Positions 1 through 7,700 of a stretch of DNA of 27,374 nucleotides are shown here, piece after piece. Numbering within the stretch: the first letter of the stretch is position 1; every line of letters begins with the position of its first letter. Both the position numbers and the translations under genes were made by a program. The notes beneath the pieces were generated by a model. The model worked only from the letters and a program-made list of their open reading frames with translations. It was not told the DNA's origin and did not search any database. This DNA is from UBA1672 sp964587815 (GTDB taxonomy: Bacteria > Pseudomonadota > Alphaproteobacteria > Micavibrionales > Micavibrionaceae). The stretch spans positions 1-27,374 of the forward strand of contig CAZPMH010000026.1 in NCBI GenBank assembly GCA_964587815.1, written 5' to 3'.

Positions 1-56
1 TCACGCTTCACCGCATCAATCATATGAAAAGCCAGATATTTATCGCGCCGCTCCAA
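1..56 (-). CDS. possible 5' end of a gene leaving the window (partial)
   Basis: On the minus strand a TTG codon at 56-54 lies 8 nt after a GGGAG ribosome-binding site (69-65) and opens a frame reading roughly MERRDKYLAFHMIDAVKR up to the window edge. The peptide looks like a plausible soluble protein start, but 18 codons are too few to assign a family. A GTG at 65-63 in the same frame is an alternative. It would lie downstream of hemF on the same strand. This is a weak call. Confidence 0.3.
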   Translation of the reverse strand, partial: MERRDKYLAFHMIDAVKR

Positions 57-125
57 ACACGTCACTCCCGTATACTTATTTATAGCTATAAGTTTACGGC
101 AAAATGAGTGCGTTATGCAAACAGA

Positions 126-1025
126 TTACGGCCACTTCACTTCCGGCGGCATAGACATCAAAATCGCCTCGGTATTACCGCCCGTTTTCAGGCCGAATGT
201 CGTACCGCGATCATAGAGCAGGTTAAACTCAACATAGCGCCCGCGCCGCACCAACTGATGCTCGCGCTGCTCTGCCGTCCAGGATTTATGCATATGCCGC
301 CTGACAATCTCACAGTAAATATCTTTAAAAGACCTGCCGACATCCTTGGTAAAGGCAAAATCCGCATCCCACTCCTTACGATCGAGGTAATCGTAAAAGA
401 TACCACCAACACCCCGTGGCTCATTCCGATGAGGCAGGAAAAAATACCGATCGCACCAGTCTTTAAATTCAGGGTAGTAGTCAGGATCATGCCTGTCGCA
501 ACACTCTTTCAACGCGCCGTGAAAATCCGCCGTGTCTTGATCATCCACATACATCGGCGTTAAATCCGCGCCGCCACCAAACCAGCTTTTAGAGGTCACA
601 ATCATGCGCGTATTCATATGCACCGCAGGGACGAGGGGGGATCGCATATGCGCCACCAGTGAAATGCCTGAAGCCCAAAACGCGCCGTCACTGTCCTCCG
701 CACCGGGAATTTTAGACGCGAACTCTTCGCTAAACGTGCCGTGAACCTCGGAAAAGTTCACGCCGACCTTTTCAAACACACGCCCGCGCATCACGCCCAT
801 GCGCCCGCCACCTTTTAACTCCGCCCCCGCGCCGACATCTTTTTGTTTGGAGGAGGGCAGCTTTTCCCGCTCCCACTCATCCAAATCAAACCGCCCCGTA
901 GGCAACTCAGAGTGCTGGCCTTGTGTGTATTCGTTCTCAATCTCTTCAAAGGCGGAACAAATCTCCTCCTGCAAAGACCGAAACCACGCCGCCGCCAACT
1001 CTTTTCTTTTGTCTAAATCATCCAT
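126..1025 (-). CDS. hemF: oxygen-dependent coproporphyrinogen III oxidase
   Basis: HemF converts coproporphyrinogen III to protoporphyrinogen IX using O2, a late step of heme synthesis in the cytoplasm. The protein is 299 residues, the usual length of the family. Family hallmarks are visible: VHMNTRM with its His near residue 136, SKSWFGGGADLTPMY at 145-159, FLPHRNEPRGVGGIFYDYL at about 196-214, and the C-terminal GRYVEFNLLYDRGTTFGLK followed by GGNTEAILMSMPP. The ATG at 1025 has no obvious Shine-Dalgarno sequence, but it matches the conserved N-terminal length. The gene shares a strand with the Sel1 gene and trmL upstream and is close to petABC, which fits a heme and cytochrome theme. The identification is firm. 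Confidence 0.97.
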   Translation of the reverse strand: MDDLDKRKELAAAWFRSLQEEICSAFEEIENEYTQGQHSELPTGRFDLDEWEREKLPSSKQKDVGAGAELKGGGRMGVMRGRVFEKVGVNFSEVHGTFSEEFASKIPGAEDSDGAFWASGISLVAHMRSPLVPAVHMNTRMIVTSKSWFGGGADLTPMYVDDQDTADFHGALKECCDRHDPDYYPEFKDWCDRYFFLPHRNEPRGVGGIFYDYLDRKEWDADFAFTKDVGRSFKDIYCEIVRRHMHKSWTAEQREHQLVRRGRYVEFNLLYDRGTTFGLKTGGNTEAILMSMPPEVKWP

Positions 1026-1120
1026 AGGAAAAGGTGTAATCCAAATGAGCCAAAAAGCAAAGAATCATTTTCGATACGGAAATTTATTAAAAAAAGAGAG
1101 ATTAATTATAGCAATTTACT

Positions 1121-1708
1121 TTAAATTTTCTTTAAAACATTTGCTGCTTCTTCATGGCCATTATTCGCTGCTTCAGTTAGCCAGTATAGATATTTTTCTT
1201 TTGAAGCTTCAACACCTTCACCATATTTGTAGCAGAGAGATAGATTCCATTGTGCGTATTTGTCCCCTTTATCAGCTGCTTTCGAATATAAAGATACGGC
1301 TTTTCTGAGATTTTTTTGAACATCTAAGCCTTCAAAATAATGAAACCCCAAGGTTCTGATTGCATCCAGATGGCCATTATTTGCCGCCTCAGTTAACCAG
1401 TAAAAAGCATTTTCAAAATCTTGTACTACACCGTCACCGTTGTAGTACATAACGTGTAGATTATATTGAGCGCCTTTATGACCATTTTCTGCAGCATCTT
1501 TATAATACTCAAACGCCTTGCAGATGTTCCTTTCTGTACCGATACCTAAATCATAACAAACACCTAGAAGAAAAATAGAGCCAATATATCCTTTTCGCGC
1601 TAGCTCTTCGGATATTTCATAAATCTTCGTTGAGTGATCATTTGATAACGAATTACCGTTGTAAAGGCTGAAAGCTAAATCGTATTTTTCTTTATCTTCT
1701 TTATTCAT
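1121..1708 (-). CDS. Sel1-repeat (SLR/TPR-like) protein
   Basis: This 195-residue protein is built mainly of Sel1-like repeats, short alpha-helical pairs that act as protein-interaction scaffolds. About four repeats run from residue 42 to 186, each with the pattern G(A/S)xxxLGxxYxxGxGVxxDxxxAxxYxxxAAxxGH; the segment YWLTEAANNGH occurs twice. The first 40 residues are charged and lack repeats. There is no signal peptide or membrane segment, so it is probably cytoplasmic. It sits alone between hemF and trmL, with gaps of 95 and 170 nt, and a terminator-like hairpin separates it from trmL. The DNA is clearly more AT-rich than its neighbours, which suggests later acquisition. The partner and function are unknown. 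Confidence 0.85.
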   Translation of the reverse strand: MNKEDKEKYDLAFSLYNGNSLSNDHSTKIYEISEELARKGYIGSIFLLGVCYDLGIGTERNICKAFEYYKDAAENGHKGAQYNLHVMYYNGDGVVQDFENAFYWLTEAANNGHLDAIRTLGFHYFEGLDVQKNLRKAVSLYSKAADKGDKYAQWNLSLCYKYGEGVEASKEKYLYWLTEAANNGHEEAANVLKKI

Positions 1709-1721
1709 CTAACAAAACAAT

Positions 1722-1762
1722 CCTAAAGGAAAACATGAGGGAGAATTTCTTACTCATGTTTC
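1722..1762 (-). terminator. probable rho-independent terminator of trmL
   Basis: AAACATGAG (1731-1739) and CTCATGTTT (1753-1761) form a perfect 9-bp stem with a 13-nt loop. Read on the minus strand the stem is followed by TTTTCCTTTAGG, a moderately U-rich tail. It lies 117 nt past the trmL stop and upstream of the Sel1 gene. Confidence 0.55.
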
Positions 1763-1878
1763 TTTTACATTTATCTAGCGCCTGTGCTCCTCCTGTAGGC
1801 GAACCGAAACCGAACGCGCCAATGTCTCATGACCAGAACTGTACACCGCGGATGTTGCTTGCAAAGATAATCCGCCTT

Positions 1879-2325
1879 CTATTGTTGAGTCTGCCTGATC
1901 GCCTCACCCAAAATCATAGAGGTTGCATTAACGATATTCAATGAGCGCAAGCCCGCATGCATGGGAATGAAAATGCGCCCTTCAACCGCCTCATGCACAA
2001 AATCAGGCACGCCCGCGCTTTCACGACCTGCGAGCAGAATATCATCGCTACGAAATTCAAAATCAAGATAAGGCACGGAGGCCTTCGTCGTCATCAAAAT
2101 CACACGCCTCTCACCGCTATAATGGCTCCGAAACGCATCCCAATCCGAATGTTTGTTCAAATCAACCGAATCGTAATAATCCATCGCTGATTGACGTATT
2201 TTACGCGCATTCCACAAAAACCCGCACGGCTCAATAATATCAAGCCCCACATCCATACAGGCGCATAACCGCATCATAGCGCCTAAGTTTTGCGGGATAT
2301 CCGGTTGATATAGCGCGATTTTCAT
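1879..2325 (-). CDS. trmL: tRNA (cytidine(34)-2'-O)-methyltransferase, SPOUT family
   Basis: TrmL methylates the 2'-OH of the wobble base (position 34) of certain tRNA-Leu isoacceptors using SAM. The 148-residue protein is a minimal SPOUT domain of normal length. It opens with LYQPDIPQNLGAMMRLCACM, carries LLAGRESAGVP (motif 2) in the middle, and ends with IPMHAGLRSLNIVNATSM (motif 3), which forms the knotted SAM site. The ATG at 2325 has a good AAAGGGA site 9 nt upstream. It diverges from petA across 174 nt. The window also carries a tRNA-Leu(CAA) gene, a known class of substrate for TrmL in E. coli; the link here is only suggestive. Confidence 0.95.
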   Translation of the reverse strand: MKIALYQPDIPQNLGAMMRLCACMDVGLDIIEPCGFLWNARKIRQSAMDYYDSVDLNKHSDWDAFRSHYSGERRVILMTTKASVPYLDFEFRSDDILLAGRESAGVPDFVHEAVEGRIFIPMHAGLRSLNIVNATSMILGEAIRQTQQ

Positions 2326-2411
2326 GAATTCGTCCCTTTCGTTCGCCCAAATTATCTACACCGAAAAGTCGAAAATTACAATTTTCTTATCTAAGGCTGG
2401 AAAGCTAGGGG

Positions 2412-2463
2412 TTGATCTATTATAAAGAGAGGGATAAAAGACTGTCAGAAAAATTATTTTTCT
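2412..2463 (+). promoter_or_regulatory. candidate petABC promoter with an AT palindrome in the leader
   Basis: TTGATC (2412-2417) and TAAAAG (2435-2440) are separated by 17 nt and could form a weak sigma70-type promoter for petA. Just downstream AGAAAAAT (2447-2454) and ATTTTTCT (2456-2463) form an 8-bp inverted repeat around a single base. The repeat could be an operator or a leader hairpin. The -10 match is poor, so this is a guess from position and spacing. Confidence 0.3.
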
Positions 2464-2499
2464 CAACGAATAGCAAAGATAAAAAGAGGTTTCGGCACG

Positions 2500-3069
2500 A
2501 TGTCAGCCCAGGATTTGAAACAAAATAACAACACTCCCGAAGCAGGCAAAGAAGAAGAGGGCACACGCCGCGACTTCATGCAACTGGTCGCTGCGTTTTT
2601 CGGCGCGATTGGTGGAGCGTTTGCCATATGGCCGTTCATCGACTCTCTAAACCCTGCGAAAGACACGCTTGCCCTTGCGACAGTCGAAGTCGACGTCAGC
2701 GGCATTCCAAAGGGGCAGGCCAAAACAATTATGTGGCGCGGTAAGCCTGTGTTCATTAAACACAGAACAGATGACGAAATTGCCGAAGCGCGTGACGTTG
2801 ATATTAAATCCCTTCCTGACGCTGAAACTGACGAAGATCGTGTGAAGAAGCCAGAATGGCTTATAACAGTTGGGATTTGTACACACCTTGGTTGCGTACC
2901 TTCAGGCCAAAAAACAGGCGATAATAAGGGGGAGTATGATGGCTGGATGTGCCCCTGTCATGGCTCGCACTACGACACATCAGGCCGCATCCGCAAAGGA
3001 CCTGCGCCGAAGAATTTAGAAGTGCCGCCATATGAATTTGTCAGCGATACGCTTGTAAGAATTGGATAG
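2500..3069 (+). CDS. petA: ubiquinol-cytochrome c reductase, Rieske iron-sulfur subunit
   Basis: This is the Rieske [2Fe-2S] subunit of the cytochrome bc1 complex, which takes an electron from ubiquinol at the Qo site and passes it to cytochrome c1 on the periplasmic side. The protein is 189 residues. A twin-arginine signal TRRDFMQ (22-28) precedes the single membrane anchor at about 29-48. Cluster ligands are C127 and H129 in CTHLGC, and C151 and H154 in CPCHGSHYD; C132 and C153 should form the stabilising disulfide. GPAP (167-170) closes the cluster site. AAAGAGG at 2484-2490 supports the ATG. It is the first gene of petABC, 72 nt before petB. Confidence 0.97.
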   Translation: MSAQDLKQNNNTPEAGKEEEGTRRDFMQLVAAFFGAIGGAFAIWPFIDSLNPAKDTLALATVEVDVSGIPKGQAKTIMWRGKPVFIKHRTDDEIAEARDVDIKSLPDAETDEDRVKKPEWLITVGICTHLGCVPSGQKTGDNKGEYDGWMCPCHGSHYDTSGRIRKGPAPKNLEVPPYEFVSDTLVRIG

Positions 3070-3141
3070 AATTGAAGTGTTTTTGGGGTATATGCACCTG
3101 TTTAAAACGCACGAAGAGAGTGATAGAGGATAGAAAAAGCT

Positions 3142-4716
3142 ATGGGTAGCGCAGTAAGAGAAGAATTTGACAACCCCGTCATAGAGTGGATTGATTCACG
3201 CCTTCCGATCTTCACGGTCTTGAATAAGGAATATGGCGTATTCCCAACCCCGCGAAACTTCAACTATTTTTGGAATTTCGGCGCAATCGCGATGTTCATG
3301 CTGATGGCCATGATTGTCAGCGGTATTGTCTTGGCAATGCATTATACCGCAGATACCAAACTTGCCTTTGACAGCGTGGAGCGTATTACCCGTGATGTAA
3401 ATGGCGGCTGGTTGCTCCGTAACATTCACATGAACGGCGCGTCCTTCTTCTTTATCGCGGTCTACATCCATATCTTCCGCGGCATGTACTACGGATCATA
3501 CAAAAAGCCGCGCGAGCTTTTGTGGATGCTGGGCGTTGTGATTTTCCTTCTTATGATGGCAACGGCCTTTATCGGCTACGTTCTGCCTTGGGGGCAGATG
3601 AGCCTGTGGGGTGCAACAGTGATTACAAACTTATTCTCCGCAATACCATTCGTAGGTGAGTCAATCGTTCAACTCCTATGGGGCGGTTTTGCCGTTGATA
3701 ACCCGACACTGACGCGCTTCTTCGCGCTTCACTATTTATTACCATTCGTAATTTTCGCGATCGTATTCCTGCACATCTGGGCGCTGCACGTTACGGGATC
3801 GAACAACCCGCTGGGGATTGATGTGAAGGGGCCGCAAGACACGCTGCCGTTCAACCCGTATTATACGATGAAAGATGTCTTCGGCCTTCTGGTTTTCCTG
3901 ATTGTCTACGCGGCGTTCATCTTCTATATGCCCGATGCACTCGGCCACCCTGATAACTACATTCCCGCAAACCCGTTGGTAACGCCCGCACACATTGTGC
4001 CCGAATGGTACTTCCTGCCATTCTATGCAATTCTGCGCGCGGTTACATTTAATATTAATGTCTACACCATCGGCGGGCTGTTGTTCCTTGCGATCTTCAT
4101 GGTGGAATTCATCTGGAAACATGAAACAAAAATGTCAAAATTTAATGGAGCTTTAATGTTAGCGCTCGGCGGCGGCCTGGCCTTGTTCGGCTTGGTTGGT
4201 GACGCTGTGAAAGAAGTATACATCCCATTCACGGATACGCTCGTGCCATTACTCGAAGCTGAAAAAGCACCGATCTCTGCAAAACTTGGCGGTGTATTGG
4301 CAATGTTCGGCTCAATCGGTTTGTTGTTTATCTTGCCGTGGCTTGATAACCACCCGATCCGTTCCGCACGTTTTCGTCCGATTTTCCGCGTGTCCGTCAT
4401 TGTGTTCACAGCTGGCGTATTTATTCTGGGCTATGCCGGTTCGCAAGCTGCAGACAAAGTGTACTGGTCAACCTGTATCGGCGAAACGCAAGCCTGTTAC
4501 GACGTCCAGCACGGCCACCCTGAAAAAGTAGCAGAGGCAGATATGCCGCTGATCTTAAAGTTCGACAACACCATGTTGGCGCAGCTCTTCACGGCATTTT
4601 ACTTCTTCTTTTTCCTTATTCTGTTGCCGCTGCTCAGCCGTTTTGAAAAGGGGCGCGAACTACCGCCATCCATTCACGAAGCTGTGTTGGCAAAACACAA
4701 AAAAGCAGGAGCGTAA
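3142..4716 (+). CDS. petB: cytochrome b subunit of the bc1 complex, enlarged
   Basis: Cytochrome b holds the two b hemes and the Qo and Qi sites of ubiquinol-cytochrome c reductase in the inner membrane. The heme ligand pairs are present: H96 and H110 in one helix, H197 and H211 in another. The Qo motif PEWY is at 287-290. At 524 residues it is clearly longer than the roughly 400-445 residues usual for alphaproteobacteria. Two additions explain this. Residues about 311-376, between NVYTI and the conserved KLGGVLAMFGSI, contain two extra hydrophobic stretches. Residues about 437-477 form a polar loop with cysteines C445 and C452 before the last helix. The frame is intact throughout. An AGAGGA site lies 11 nt before the ATG, and petC begins 2 nt after the stop. 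Confidence 0.96.
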   Translation: MGSAVREEFDNPVIEWIDSRLPIFTVLNKEYGVFPTPRNFNYFWNFGAIAMFMLMAMIVSGIVLAMHYTADTKLAFDSVERITRDVNGGWLLRNIHMNGASFFFIAVYIHIFRGMYYGSYKKPRELLWMLGVVIFLLMMATAFIGYVLPWGQMSLWGATVITNLFSAIPFVGESIVQLLWGGFAVDNPTLTRFFALHYLLPFVIFAIVFLHIWALHVTGSNNPLGIDVKGPQDTLPFNPYYTMKDVFGLLVFLIVYAAFIFYMPDALGHPDNYIPANPLVTPAHIVPEWYFLPFYAILRAVTFNINVYTIGGLLFLAIFMVEFIWKHETKMSKFNGALMLALGGGLALFGLVGDAVKEVYIPFTDTLVPLLEAEKAPISAKLGGVLAMFGSIGLLFILPWLDNHPIRSARFRPIFRVSVIVFTAGVFILGYAGSQAADKVYWSTCIGETQACYDVQHGHPEKVAEADMPLILKFDNTMLAQLFTAFYFFFFLILLPLLSRFEKGRELPPSIHEAVLAKHKKAGA

Positions 4717-4718
4717 CA

Positions 4719-5489
4719 ATGAAATATATCTGTCTGACAATAGCGCTCTTATTCGCAGGAGTAACCCATACGGCACCTGCATACGCAGCAGGTGATGCGC
4801 CGAAGCCGCCAAACCTTAATTGGAGCTTTGAAGGCCCGTTCGGTATGTATGACAAGGCCGCGAAGCAAAGAGGGCTAAAAGTGTATCGCGAAGTGTGTTC
4901 AGCATGCCACAGCCTGAAACGCATTTACTTCCGTAACTTCGAAGCTCTTGGCTATAACGAGGCACAGGTTAAAAACATTGCCGCTGAATATACGGTAACG
5001 GACGGCCCGAACGATGAAGGTGAAATGTTCGAACGCACAGCAATACCAAGCGATGCATTCCCATCACCGTTTCCAAATTCGCAAGCCGCAGCATACGCCA
5101 ACGGTGGTGCAATCCCGCCTGACATGTCTTTGATTACAAAGGCCCGCGTGAATGGTGATGACTATCTCCACGCGCTTCTAACCGGTTATGTTGAACCGCC
5201 CGAGGGCGCCGAAGTTGTCGAAGGGAAGTATTGGAACAAATATTATCCGGGACACAATATCTCAATGGCTGCTCCGCTGATCGACGGGCAAGTTGCTTAC
5301 GAAGACGGAACGCCCGAAACGGTGGATCAATATGCACGCGACTTAACGCAATTTCTGATGTGGGCGGCTGACCCGCATATGGAAGAACGCAAACGGACAG
5401 GGCTGCGCGTCATTATATTCCTGATCGTTTTTGCAGGTGTCATGTATAGCGTGAAGCGTCGTATATGGGCGCATCTACACGATCACTGA
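4719..5489 (+). CDS. petC: cytochrome c1 subunit of the bc1 complex
   Basis: Cytochrome c1 accepts electrons from the Rieske protein and passes them to a soluble or membrane-bound cytochrome c in the periplasm. The 256-residue protein starts with a Sec signal peptide ending near PAYAA (residue 24). The heme-binding motif CSACH is at 60-64. M183 in NISMAAPL is the likely axial ligand. A C-terminal membrane anchor spans about 231-245 and ends in a basic tail. The gene follows petB by 2 nt, with its ribosome-binding site (AGGAG) inside the petB end, so the two are translationally linked. It completes petABC. Confidence 0.96.
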   Translation: MKYICLTIALLFAGVTHTAPAYAAGDAPKPPNLNWSFEGPFGMYDKAAKQRGLKVYREVCSACHSLKRIYFRNFEALGYNEAQVKNIAAEYTVTDGPNDEGEMFERTAIPSDAFPSPFPNSQAAAYANGGAIPPDMSLITKARVNGDDYLHALLTGYVEPPEGAEVVEGKYWNKYYPGHNISMAAPLIDGQVAYEDGTPETVDQYARDLTQFLMWAADPHMEERKRTGLRVIIFLIVFAGVMYSVKRRIWAHLHDH

Positions 5490-6070
5490 TCAAAGAAAAC
5501 AAAAAGAAAGAAACGCCTTTGCGCGATACAAAACAAGAAGTCCTTAGTTTTTGGTTTGATGAGATTGAACCCGCGCAATGGTTTCAAAAAAACGAAAGTT
5601 TCGATGCTGAAATAAAAGAACGTTTTCTCACCACCTACAACATGGCACGTAAAGATCTTTGCAGCGATTGGACACGCGATGCAGACGGTGTTCTTTCTTT
5701 ATGTCTGGTTCTTGACCAATTCCCCCGTAATATGTTCCGCGACACCCCCAAAGCATTTGAAACGGACTCGAAAATCCTGCTGACGGTAAAGGAGGCGCTC
5801 CATAAAGGATTCGACACCGTTTTAACACCAAAAAAACGCCGTTTCTTTTACATGCCTTTTATGCACAGTGAAAATTTAGCTGACCAAAAAAGAAGTGTTG
5901 AGTTGTTTAAAACAATGTCAAAAGAAGATCCTTTAAGCTACGAATACGCCCAAAAACACTACGAAGTCATTGAAAAGTTTGGCCGTTTCCCTCACCGTAA
6001 CGATATACTCGGTCGTGAAAGCTCAGAAGAAGAAAAAGAATACCTCAAACTTCCCGGCGCAGGTTTCTAA
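5465..6070 (+). CDS. DUF924 family protein
   Basis: This is a DUF924 (YPO0637-like) protein, an all-helical family of unknown biochemical function with TPR-like folding. Family signatures are VLSFWFDEIEPAQWF near residues 26-40, LDQFPRNMFRDTPKAF in the middle, and FGRFPHRNDILGRESSEEE near the C-terminus. As drawn it is 201 residues and overlaps the end of petC by 25 nt. A TTG at 5519, preceded by an AAAGAAAG stretch, would give a 183-residue protein that starts just before the conserved domain and removes the overlap. Either start keeps the domain. It may be read through from petABC. There is no signal peptide, so it is probably cytoplasmic. Confidence 0.85.
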   Translation: MGASTRSLIKENKKKETPLRDTKQEVLSFWFDEIEPAQWFQKNESFDAEIKERFLTTYNMARKDLCSDWTRDADGVLSLCLVLDQFPRNMFRDTPKAFETDSKILLTVKEALHKGFDTVLTPKKRRFFYMPFMHSENLADQKRSVELFKTMSKEDPLSYEYAQKHYEVIEKFGRFPHRNDILGRESSEEEKEYLKLPGAGF

Positions 6071-6197
6071 GGTTTACCCTTGTGAAAATATGCATCAGCG
6101 ACCTCTTTATTAGAGAATCATATAAACAAAGATCAAGGGTTATGTTAAACTGATGTGTGTGACATAGCGCTGATATCGTTGCGTTAATTCCGATCAT

Positions 6198-6227
6198 TTG
6201 CCAGCGCTATACTGTTTTGGTTACTAT
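6198..6227 (+). promoter_or_regulatory. sigma70-like promoter for the DUF465 gene
   Basis: TTGCCA (6198-6203) and TACTAT (6222-6227) are separated by 18 nt. Transcription would start near 6234, leaving a leader of about 27 nt with GGAGAGG before the ATG at 6261. It overlaps the longer start codon at 6198 and therefore argues against it. Confidence 0.5.
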
Positions 6228-6260
6228 TTTATACACATAACAAAAAACGGAGAGGTAAAA

Positions 6261-6467
6261 ATGAGTGTTTCTGAAATAAATACTGCTTATGTAAATCCGA
6301 GAGTTGAGGCGTTGCGCAAAAAACATACGCTCTTATCAGAGGAAATAGAGAACACCCGAAAACATATCTCTGCCAGTGACGAAGATATTAGCGCACTGAA
6401 AAAGCAAAAGCTGCGTGTGAAAGAGGAATTGTATCACGAAGAATCCCGAATGACAGCTGCACAGTAG
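6261..6467 (+). CDS. DUF465 (YdcH-like) small protein
   Basis: This small 68-residue protein matches the DUF465/YdcH pattern: a short basic and acidic helical hairpin with VEALRKKHTLLSEEIE, a turn with SDEDISALKKQKLRVKEEL, and a short tail. Members are cytoplasmic and of unknown function. I chose the ATG at 6261 because GGAGAGG (6249-6255) lies just upstream and a promoter overlaps the earlier in-frame start at 6198; the extra residues that start would add have no family character. A strong terminator follows within 20 nt. It stands alone, convergent with trcR. Confidence 0.85.
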   Translation: MSVSEINTAYVNPRVEALRKKHTLLSEEIENTRKHISASDEDISALKKQKLRVKEELYHEESRMTAAQ

Positions 6468-6484
6468 GTGCGGAAAATGAACAA

Positions 6485-6516
6485 AAAAGCCGCTCTTTAC
6501 AAAATGAGCGGCTTTT
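6485..6516. terminator. bidirectional rho-independent terminator
   Basis: AAAAGCCGCTC (6485-6495) and GAGCGGCTTTT (6506-6516) form a perfect 11-bp stem with a 10-nt loop. The A run on one side and T run on the other make it work on both strands. It sits between the convergent DUF465 gene and trcR. Confidence 0.9.
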
Positions 6517-6542
6517 ATAATGTTCAAATTAAATTGAGGGCT

Positions 6543-7256
6543 TTAATCGTCCTTTGTCTCACCGGCAGGTGCAGCAGAGGAATCAGGCAAAAAGTTTGAA
6601 AAATCAAACCCGCCGGTATTTTCATCAGGCGCAGTTTCAATATTCGACTCCGTAGACAGCGCCTGAAGCCGCTCTGCTTCGCGCTGTGCCTTAATCGCTT
6701 CGGGGTCTTTACCGGCTGCTTTTAAACCTTTTTCGTAGGCAATCTCGAATTCCTGATAGGTGCACAAACCCAACTCAGCAGGGTGGCGCGGTCGCAAATT
6801 CGGTGTGTTCTGGTGCGTGCGATCACGAATAGCTTGAATAGTCGGCTTTGTTGTACCGACCAACTTGCAAATCTGCGCATCCGAAATTTCAGAATGATTT
6901 TTCAGGATAAACGCAATTGCATCCGGCTTATCTCCACGTTTAGAAACAGGCGTATAACGCGGTCCTTTTGAACGCGGCTTCGCGGCAGGCAAGTCACGCT
7001 TTGCAGCCTTCAAGCTAGCACCTGCATCCTTTTCGCATCGCTCCAATTCTTCCTGCGTTAATTCGTTATGATCAATCGGGTTGCGACCAACAAGGCCCTT
7101 ACCAATTTCCTCATTCGCCAATGCTTCCACTTCAATTTCAGTAATGCCCGTAAAATCGGCAATCTGTCTAAAAGTCAGCCCGCTATTTTCAATCAGCCAT
7201 ACGGACGTTGCTTTTGGCATAAGAAGTGGTGCTGTTTTGTTTGCGGCCTTCGCCAT
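6543..7256 (-). CDS. trcR: TrcR-type cell-cycle transcriptional regulator (DUF1013)
   Basis: This is the alphaproteobacterial DUF1013 family, named TrcR for a cell-cycle transcriptional regulator. The protein has 238 residues. The N-terminal half has a helix-turn-helix-like segment with LTFRQIADFTGITEIEVEAL. A second one lies in the middle with ISDAQICKLVGTTKPTIQAI, followed by the conserved RPRHPAELGLCTYQEFEIAYEK. The acidic, low-complexity C-terminus is probably disordered. Two adjacent ATGs are possible; the second (7256) sits 7 nt from AGGAG and gives the usual MAK start. A promoter is visible upstream. It diverges from the DUF1192 cluster. Its presence is good evidence that the host is an alphaproteobacterium. 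Confidence 0.93.
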   Translation of the reverse strand: MAKAANKTAPLLMPKATSVWLIENSGLTFRQIADFTGITEIEVEALANEEIGKGLVGRNPIDHNELTQEELERCEKDAGASLKAAKRDLPAAKPRSKGPRYTPVSKRGDKPDAIAFILKNHSEISDAQICKLVGTTKPTIQAIRDRTHQNTPNLRPRHPAELGLCTYQEFEIAYEKGLKAAGKDPEAIKAQREAERLQALSTESNIETAPDENTGGFDFSNFLPDSSAAPAGETKDD

Positions 7257-7301
7257 CATTCTTCTCCTGATAAACGTAAATTTAAGTTACGTCATGTAAA
7301 A

Positions 7302-7329
7302 ATATTACGACCATCAAAACCCGTTCCAA
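7302..7329 (-). promoter_or_regulatory. sigma70-like promoter for trcR
   Basis: On the minus strand TTGGAA (7329-7324) and TAATAT (7307-7302) are spaced by 16 nt, 46 nt before the trcR start. The match and position are good. Confidence 0.5.
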
Positions 7330-7438
7330 AGACTTGATGATCACGTTAAATACGACTTAAAATTTAGGGAACGATATATGCATAAACGAAATGCCGATCA
7401 AATTCCAGTTTTTTTTATAATCAATCATACTGTTTGCG

Positions 7439-7467
7439 TTGCTTTTAAACACGCGCGCTTTTATTCT
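7439..7467 (+). promoter_or_regulatory. sigma70-like promoter for the DUF1192-methyltransferase-guaC cluster
   Basis: TTGCTT (7439-7444) and TATTCT (7462-7467) are separated by 17 nt. Transcription would begin near 7474, after the possible TTG start at 7470, so it supports the ATG at 7506 as the true start. Confidence 0.5.
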
Positions 7468-7505
7468 GTTTGAACAATAATACGAAAGAAAAGAGCAATA
7501 CAATA

Positions 7506-7685
7506 ATGTTTGATGATCTTGAGATAACAAAAAAATCAGAAGACTTCCCGCGTGACCTTGAAAAAATGTCCGTCTCTGAACTGGCGCAATATGTGAAAGA
7601 GCTTGAAAGCGAGATCACACGCGTCAAAGCAGACATGATCGCCAAAAAAGAATCACAAGACGCCGCCGCGTCCATTTTCAAATAG
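7506..7685 (+). CDS. DUF1192 family small protein
   Basis: This 59-residue protein matches DUF1192, a short alphaproteobacterial family of unknown function. The core MSVSELAQYVKELESEITRV followed by KADMIAKKESQDAAASIFK corresponds to the family's acidic helix and the final A-A-x-x-F-K. It should form a single coiled-coil-like helix and has no signal peptide. I prefer the ATG at 7506 to an upstream TTG at 7470, because a promoter ends at 7467 and the upstream residues look unlike the family. The methyltransferase gene follows after 15 nt. Confidence 0.85.
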   Translation: MFDDLEITKKSEDFPRDLEKMSVSELAQYVKELESEITRVKADMIAKKESQDAAASIFK

Positions 7686-7700
7686 GACAATATCAACAGC

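Noticed and set aside
108..563. A 151-codon plus-strand frame opposite hemF
   Set aside because: It lies antisense to a strongly conserved gene, and its composition is that of a shadow frame.
1735..1944. A 69-codon plus-strand frame with a hydrophobic start
   Set aside because: It begins inside the terminator-like hairpin and runs into trmL antisense; no ribosome-binding site or family similarity.
2412..2426. An FNR-type box upstream of petA
   Set aside because: Only the TTGAT half-site matches; the second half is not ATCAA.
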